This document shows, piece by piece, positions 6,626 to 10,328 of a stretch of DNA of 10,328 nt. The position numbers and the translations under genes were made by a program. The notes below the pieces were generated by a model. That model ran no database searches. It was not told the DNA's origin and saw only the letters and a list, made by a program, of their open reading frames with translations. Positions within the stretch are counted from its first letter, which is position 1. Each line of letters opens with the position of its first letter. The stretch lies in contig JAGSHJ010000075.1 in assembly GCA_023954595.1 (NCBI GenBank), positions 1-10,328 of the forward strand. Direction: 5' to 3'. The stretch comes from Bacteriovoracaceae bacterium. Its GTDB lineage: Bacteria > Bdellovibrionota > Bacteriovoracia > Bacteriovoracales > Bacteriovoracaceae.

Positions 6626-7444
6626 ATGTCAAACACCCAACTGAGAGTAATCTCGGCAATCGGACTTTTACTTATTTTGGTAGCTGCCTTTGTTTTAGGC
6701 CGTGAGGCATCGTTGATACTTATTGGTATTGTTGGTGTTCTCGTTTTGGATGAATTTGTTTGTAACTTTTTAGAGTTCTCAAGACGACACGTAAGCTATG
6801 TGATTGCACAAGTATCCTTTGTTTTGGGGTTTGCATATTTCAACTTTTTTGAAGTTGGTGATTTATTTTTTAAGTCCTTCAATAACGCTGGAATCGTTCT
6901 AGACGTCGTAATGCTTTTATTTTTATTTATGTCGAAAAGTGATTCAAAGGTTTTAAAGAGAAGCCTCAAGGGACTTACGTTTTTAATGGGAGTGCTATTT
7001 CTCATTCCTTTCTTAAACCTTACTGCCTTGGCCCACTTTGAGGCCTGGCGTGCCCTTTTCACTGGTCTGATAGTATTGAATTTTAGTGTTGATACAGGTG
7101 CTTGGTTTTTTGGGAGAATGTTTGGCAGCAAAAAGCTTTGGCCTTCAGTTAGTCCAAAGAAAACAGTTGAAGGTTTCTTAGGTGGAGTACTATGCTCAGT
7201 AATACTCTCTGGTATATTCTGGATGACTACTTTCAATACAATATCATTTCAACTAGTTGTGGCTTTTCTAATTATTGCCTGCTGTGCTCAGCTGGGAGAT
7301 TTGGTACAATCTAAGATGAAAAGGCAGTTTAACATTAAGGATAGTTCCAATCTGATTCCAGGTCATGGTGGCATGTATGATCGGGTAGATAGTCTTCTTT
7401 TTGTTGCTCCGCTGTTCTTGTTTGTTATTAGAAACCTAAGGTAG
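6626..7444 (+). CDS. cdsA: Phosphatidate cytidylyltransferase (CDP-diacylglycerol synthase)
   Basis: A 272-aa inner-membrane enzyme that makes CDP-diacylglycerol from CTP and phosphatidic acid, the branch point of phospholipid synthesis. Most of the chain is hydrophobic, with roughly eight membrane segments (for example 8-24, 29-48, 56-74, 88-102, 117-134, 142-156, 184-202 and 207-224). The family signature is fully present near the C-terminus: SKMKR (229-233), Lys-Asp (238-239), PGHGG (245-249) and DRVD (252-255). Asp156 in DTGAWFFGR and SPKKTVEG (176-183) are further conserved blocks. The start lies 4 bases after uppS, and rseP follows after 7 bases. Its product is the substrate of PssA, encoded at the right edge. 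Confidence 0.95.
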   Translation: MSNTQLRVISAIGLLLILVAAFVLGREASLILIGIVGVLVLDEFVCNFLEFSRRHVSYVIAQVSFVLGFAYFNFFEVGDLFFKSFNNAGIVLDVVMLLFLFMSKSDSKVLKRSLKGLTFLMGVLFLIPFLNLTALAHFEAWRALFTGLIVLNFSVDTGAWFFGRMFGSKKLWPSVSPKKTVEGFLGGVLCSVILSGIFWMTTFNTISFQLVVAFLIIACCAQLGDLVQSKMKRQFNIKDSSNLIPGHGGMYDRVDSLLFVAPLFLFVIRNLR

Positions 7445-7451
7445 TTTTATC

Positions 7452-9011
7452 ATGTTAGAAAAAGTTCTCATTTTTATAATATTTCTAGGCCCATTAGTAT
7501 TCTTTCATGAATTAGGTCACTTCTTTTTCGCTCGCCTATTTGGTGTAAGAGTAGAAGTTTTTTCAATTGGTTTTGGACCTAAATTATTAAAGTGGAAGAA
7601 GGGCACAACACAATATGCACTTTCACTTATACCACTTGGTGGTTACGTCAAAATGTTTGGAGATGATCCACTTTCAGCGGACGAGCTCAGTGATGAGGAA
7701 AAGAAAGTTGCCTTTACCCACAAAGGTAAGATGGCGAGGTTCTGGATTGTTTTTGGTGGGCCGCTTGCAAATTTTATCTTATCGTTCTTTATCTACCTAT
7801 CCTTGGTGACTTTTGGTGAAAATGTTCCTCAGGCACGTTTTGGCCCCCTTAACTCTGAAACACCTTTTTATGAAATGGGCTTCAGAAGTGGTGACGCTCT
7901 AAAAAAGATAAATAACACAAATATAATGAGTTTCGATGACCTGAACTTGGTTGACTCTAATGTAGAGTCTGTAACCGTCGAGAGGGCAGGCGAAGAAACA
8001 ACTCTAGCTGTTGATATGAAGGGCATGGAGTTTGTTCAAAAATTTGCTCAGGTTCAAGGTCAGCTTAAAGCACCTGTCGTGGCTGATTCATTGGGAGGGT
8101 TGTATTTTGTTTCAACATCATCCGATGGTCCACAGTACGATAGTTCACTAGATATGATTCTAAGTTCAAACCCCAACTCTGTTACTTTGTGGAAGATCGA
8201 AAGTGATCTTGAAAAGGTTGCAGCACTTGAGGAAATAGGATTTCAAAAAAACGCTTTTAAACAAGTCCAAGGAACTGATGTTAGAGAGGCCCTGGCAAGT
8301 GAAGGCTTCTACCCAAGTGATCTTTTAGTTAGTTCAATTGTAATGAATTCTCCTGCTGATAACGCTAAAATTCAAAAAGGCGATATCATTACTAGTATTA
8401 ATGGTGTGCCTTTAACTGGCTTTAATGAACTAAGACAGAGGCTTCAAACCCTTGAGAAGGATCAAGTCGCTTCTGTTACTTTGCAAAGAGAGGGAAAGAG
8501 AGTTGATATCAGCTTAAAGCCTGAATTTCGTGAGGTTCAAGGTCAGCAAGTCATGACTATTGGAGTTTACAGTGGTGTGATTTTTATGCCTCTTAAGATG
8601 GTTGAAAGTAAAGCTGACGGTTTTGGCGAAGCAATCTCAAGTGCGTTCTATAGAACAAAAGAGGGAATAGAGAAGACTGTTTTAGGATTTAAAAAGCTAA
8701 TTACAGCTGAGGTATCCTTAGACACTATCGGTGGACCTCTGGCTATTGGTCAAGTCGCTTCGGACTCTTTTAATATAAGCTTATCAATGTTTTTTAGATT
8801 GATGTCATTGATCTCAATAAACCTAGGTGTAATAAACTTATTCCCTATCCCAGTTCTGGATGGCGGTCATATTGTTTTCATATTTCTTGAGCTTATAAAT
8901 AGAGGTCCTCTTTCTCGCAAGAAGATCATGATTGCTCAGCAGTTTGGAATGTCATTGCTGTTTATTTTAATCTTTGTGGCATTGTTTAACGATATCTCTA
9001 GAATATTCTAA
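7452..9011 (+). CDS. rseP: RIP metalloprotease RseP (site-2 protease family)
   Basis: A 519-aa inner-membrane zinc protease that cuts substrates within the bilayer; in E. coli it frees sigma-E by cutting RseA and clears signal-peptide remnants. HELGH (19-23) in the first membrane helix gives the zinc ligands and catalytic Glu20. The C-terminal NLFPIPVLDGGH (462-473) gives the third ligand, Asp470. Membrane segments lie at about 3-25, 97-121, 445-480 and 495-515. Two PDZ domains lie between, PDZ1 at about 125-204 and PDZ2 at about 290-365. E. coli RseP has about 450 residues. The extra length here is mainly a segment of about 85 residues between the PDZ domains (205-290) that I do not recognise. 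An AAGG lies 10 bases before the start. The stop overlaps the tsaB start by one base. Confidence 0.95.
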   Translation: MLEKVLIFIIFLGPLVFFHELGHFFFARLFGVRVEVFSIGFGPKLLKWKKGTTQYALSLIPLGGYVKMFGDDPLSADELSDEEKKVAFTHKGKMARFWIVFGGPLANFILSFFIYLSLVTFGENVPQARFGPLNSETPFYEMGFRSGDALKKINNTNIMSFDDLNLVDSNVESVTVERAGEETTLAVDMKGMEFVQKFAQVQGQLKAPVVADSLGGLYFVSTSSDGPQYDSSLDMILSSNPNSVTLWKIESDLEKVAALEEIGFQKNAFKQVQGTDVREALASEGFYPSDLLVSSIVMNSPADNAKIQKGDIITSINGVPLTGFNELRQRLQTLEKDQVASVTLQREGKRVDISLKPEFREVQGQQVMTIGVYSGVIFMPLKMVESKADGFGEAISSAFYRTKEGIEKTVLGFKKLITAEVSLDTIGGPLAIGQVASDSFNISLSMFFRLMSLISINLGVINLFPIPVLDGGHIVFIFLELINRGPLSRKKIMIAQQFGMSLLFILIFVALFNDISRIF

Positions 9012-9610
9012 TGAGCTCTTTGTTTTTAGATACGTCTAACCAGATTACTTTTGGAATCCTCAATGATGATTATGAGTGGGTGGAGTATGAAGTTGTTAAA
9101 GAGCAAAAGGCCTCTAAAGTACTACACGCACTTATCCAGGATTGTTTAGATCGCCATGGATTGAATCTTAAAAGTATGGAGAGCATCTTCTACCTTTCAG
9201 GTCCAGGTTCATACACGGGCGTACGTGTAGCCCAAGGGTTTGCTGAAGTATTAATGTGGCAAAATGCCAATGTTTTCTCCTGTAGGCATTTTGATATTCC
9301 TAAAATCTTAGGTATTGAAAAAGGGATTTTCATCTCTAACGCCTTCAAGAAAGAAGCTTTTGTTTATACGTGGGATGGAGAGTCTAATAGTAAAAGGCTT
9401 GTCCCTGAGCTTGAAGTTGAAAAAGTTCTTAACGAAGGACACAGAAGCTTTACCTGCGAACCAGCTGCCTATCCATCTAGCGAATCTACATACGATTTGA
9501 TTGAAAAATCACCTCAAAAGATCTTTCCCTATTTAAAGAAAAATTCTCTTAAAAGCGATGTTTTCTACTACAGGGCACTTGAAGACGAATTTGATAAGGC
9601 CAAAAAGTAA
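9011..9610 (+). CDS. tsaB: TsaB-like protein (t6A tRNA modification factor, YeaZ family)
   Basis: A 199-aa protein of the ASKHA fold. TsaB does not catalyse by itself; with TsaD and TsaE it transfers threonylcarbamoyl to adenosine 37 of ANN-reading tRNAs. Visible support is the N-terminal FLDTS (5-9), typical of the family, and GPGSYTGVRV (64-73), the family hallmark (usually GPGS(F/Y)TG(L/V)R). The protein is shorter than E. coli TsaB (231 aa). The middle block that normally reads like DAR..EVY is replaced by SNAFKKEAFVY (109-119), so the C-terminal half is divergent. The start overlaps the rseP stop (TAATG), a coupling arrangement. Alternatives are few, because the hallmark motif is specific. 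Confidence 0.82.
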   Translation: MSSLFLDTSNQITFGILNDDYEWVEYEVVKEQKASKVLHALIQDCLDRHGLNLKSMESIFYLSGPGSYTGVRVAQGFAEVLMWQNANVFSCRHFDIPKILGIEKGIFISNAFKKEAFVYTWDGESNSKRLVPELEVEKVLNEGHRSFTCEPAAYPSSESTYDLIEKSPQKIFPYLKKNSLKSDVFYYRALEDEFDKAKK

Positions 9611-9616
9611 CAAATA

Positions 9617-10201
9617 ATGTGGTTTTTTATAAGCACTGAAGCTTTTGTTAAATTAATCCTTATAACCCTTGTGGTTTTAAATATTTTGCCTGTCCTATTC
9701 GGAAGTCTTTGGGTTGTCATATTAATTCTTTTCTTAGCGATGCGTAGAAAGTCTCGTCTGAGCTATAAAGATAACCTGTCTACCAACCCAGACCTTTTCT
9801 TTTCTCCAGTGAATGGAAAAGTTGTTTCTTACAATTCAGAAGAGAAAATGATGGAAATAAGTGTTTCAAGTCTCTCTAGCCTTGGCATCTACTTTCCTTG
9901 TCAAGCGGTTGTAGAGCAGCTGGATTCACCGCCCAATAGGGATAGTTTTACAATTGATTACAATCGCTATAATCTTGCGCTTCGAAGCTCTACAGATGAG
10001 AAGTTCTTCATTGAGGCATTAAGTTTCGCAGTGTCACCAAGGATATTCGTTGATCTTGGGGACAGGGGAAAAGCACTGGCATGTTTGGGATATCTTCCTT
10101 TTGGTGGAAAAGTTAAAGTAAGACTGCCGAGTAAAGCTAATATGTTAATCTCTGTGGGTGATAAATTGAAAGCGGGACAGACCGCAATTGCAGGTATTTA
10201 A
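9617..10201 (+). CDS. Phosphatidylserine decarboxylase-like membrane protein, catalytic residues substituted
   Basis: A 194-aa protein with a hydrophobic N-terminal hairpin (about 11-41) and a soluble domain resembling the short class of Psd/archaetidylserine decarboxylases. Apparent matches in order are SPVNGKVV (63-70, family (S/A)PADG.V), ISVSSLSSLGIYFP (81-94, family region with DVH or DYH), NRYN (116-119, family NERN) and LGYLPFGGKVKVRLP (157-171, family RFG.I.FGS.V). VGDKLKAGQTAIA closes the domain. The three residues known to matter in Psd are all changed in this reading: Asp to Asn66, His to Tyr92 and the self-cleaving Ser to Gly164. A protein without that serine cannot form the pyruvoyl cofactor, so decarboxylase activity is unlikely. 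The frame is intact and sits 6 bases after tsaB and 10 bases before pssA, so it is probably expressed and lipid-linked. The start lacks a clear Shine-Dalgarno. It could instead be an unrelated barrel-sandwich protein. Confidence 0.6.
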   Translation: MWFFISTEAFVKLILITLVVLNILPVLFGSLWVVILILFLAMRRKSRLSYKDNLSTNPDLFFSPVNGKVVSYNSEEKMMEISVSSLSSLGIYFPCQAVVEQLDSPPNRDSFTIDYNRYNLALRSSTDEKFFIEALSFAVSPRIFVDLGDRGKALACLGYLPFGGKVKVRLPSKANMLISVGDKLKAGQTAIAGI

Positions 10202-10211
10202 GGATAACCAC

Positions 10212-10328
10212 ATGGCAGATAAAAGATTTGATAAGTTTGCATTTTTTCTACCTAATACATTTACAGCAATGAACATTGGGTGTGGGTTTATTGCGATCAT
10301 GTTCTCTATTCAGGGAGAGTTTTATAAA
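10212..10328 (+). CDS. pssA: CDP-diacylglycerol--serine O-phosphatidyltransferase, N-terminal part (cut by window edge)
   Basis: The first 39 codons are open to the window edge. The protein begins with a short charged stretch, then FLPNTFTAMNIGCGFIAIMFS (12-32), which matches the start of membrane PssA proteins (pattern (I)PN.FT..N..CGF.AI) as their first membrane helix, followed by IQGEFYK. The CDP-alcohol phosphotransferase motif that would prove the family lies beyond the window. The start has AAGGA (10200-10204), overlapping the upstream stop and 7 bases from ATG. PssA makes phosphatidylserine from CDP-diacylglycerol, the product of CdsA, so the context fits. Another CDP-alcohol phosphatidyltransferase is possible but less likely. 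Confidence 0.82.
   Translation, partial: MADKRFDKFAFFLPNTFTAMNIGCGFIAIMFSIQGEFYK

Noticed and set aside
6796..7236. A 146-codon open frame on the - strand opposite cdsA.
   Set aside because: It lies fully opposite a gene with a perfect family signature. It has no recognisable domain and no ribosome binding context, so it is an antisense by-product of codon bias.
9803..9826. SPVNGKVV considered as a PTS EIIA or peptidase M23-type motif.
   Set aside because: The following NRYN and FGG..V.LP blocks, the N-terminal membrane hairpin and the adjacent pssA fit the Psd family better, though not conclusively.

Overview
This window looks like the chromosome of a low-GC, Gram-negative bacterium. The gene order (5S rRNA, ftsK, rpsB-tsf, pyrH-frr-uppS-cdsA-rseP) and the AT-rich codon use suggest a Bacteriovorax/Halobacteriovorax-like member of the Bdellovibrionota. 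That placement is inference from gene order and composition, not from a database search. Every gene lies on the + strand. I see no mobile element, CRISPR array, tRNA or phage gene.

Layout. Bases 1-94 are the 3' part of a 5S rRNA, the end of an rRNA operon, closed by a strong intrinsic terminator (106-137). A short gap leads to ftsK, a membrane-anchored DNA translocase (224-2644). A 127-bp gap holds a perfect TATAAT and inverted-repeat structures, then comes rpsB (ribosomal protein S2) and tsf (EF-Ts). A second intrinsic terminator (4532-4563) sits between tsf and pyrH. From pyrH (4577) to the right edge the genes are almost touching: pyrH (UMP kinase), frr (ribosome recycling factor), uppS (undecaprenyl diphosphate synthase), cdsA (CDP-diacylglycerol synthase), rseP (site-2 protease), tsaB (t6A factor), a phosphatidylserine-decarboxylase-like protein, and the first 39 codons of pssA (phosphatidylserine synthase). 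The largest gap in this run is 16 bp.

How the genes fit together. rpsB, tsf and frr serve translation, and tsaB serves tRNA modification. pyrH supplies UDP and so, indirectly, CTP. CdsA uses CTP to make CDP-diacylglycerol, which PssA turns into phosphatidylserine, the substrate of a true Psd. UppS makes the lipid carrier for peptidoglycan. RseP cuts membrane proteins, often in envelope-stress signalling. The right half is therefore an envelope-building cluster tied to translation genes.

The window is mostly ordinary housekeeping sequence, and I do not see a complete undescribed system. Two points deserve a second look. The Psd-like protein beside pssA seems to have lost all three catalytic residues of the decarboxylase family, including the serine that becomes the pyruvoyl group. 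The rpsB leader can fold so that a helix reaches into its Shine-Dalgarno sequence, as expected for an S2 autoregulatory site. Smaller points are the terminator before pyrH, an enlarged RseP, and the absence of dxr from its usual place.
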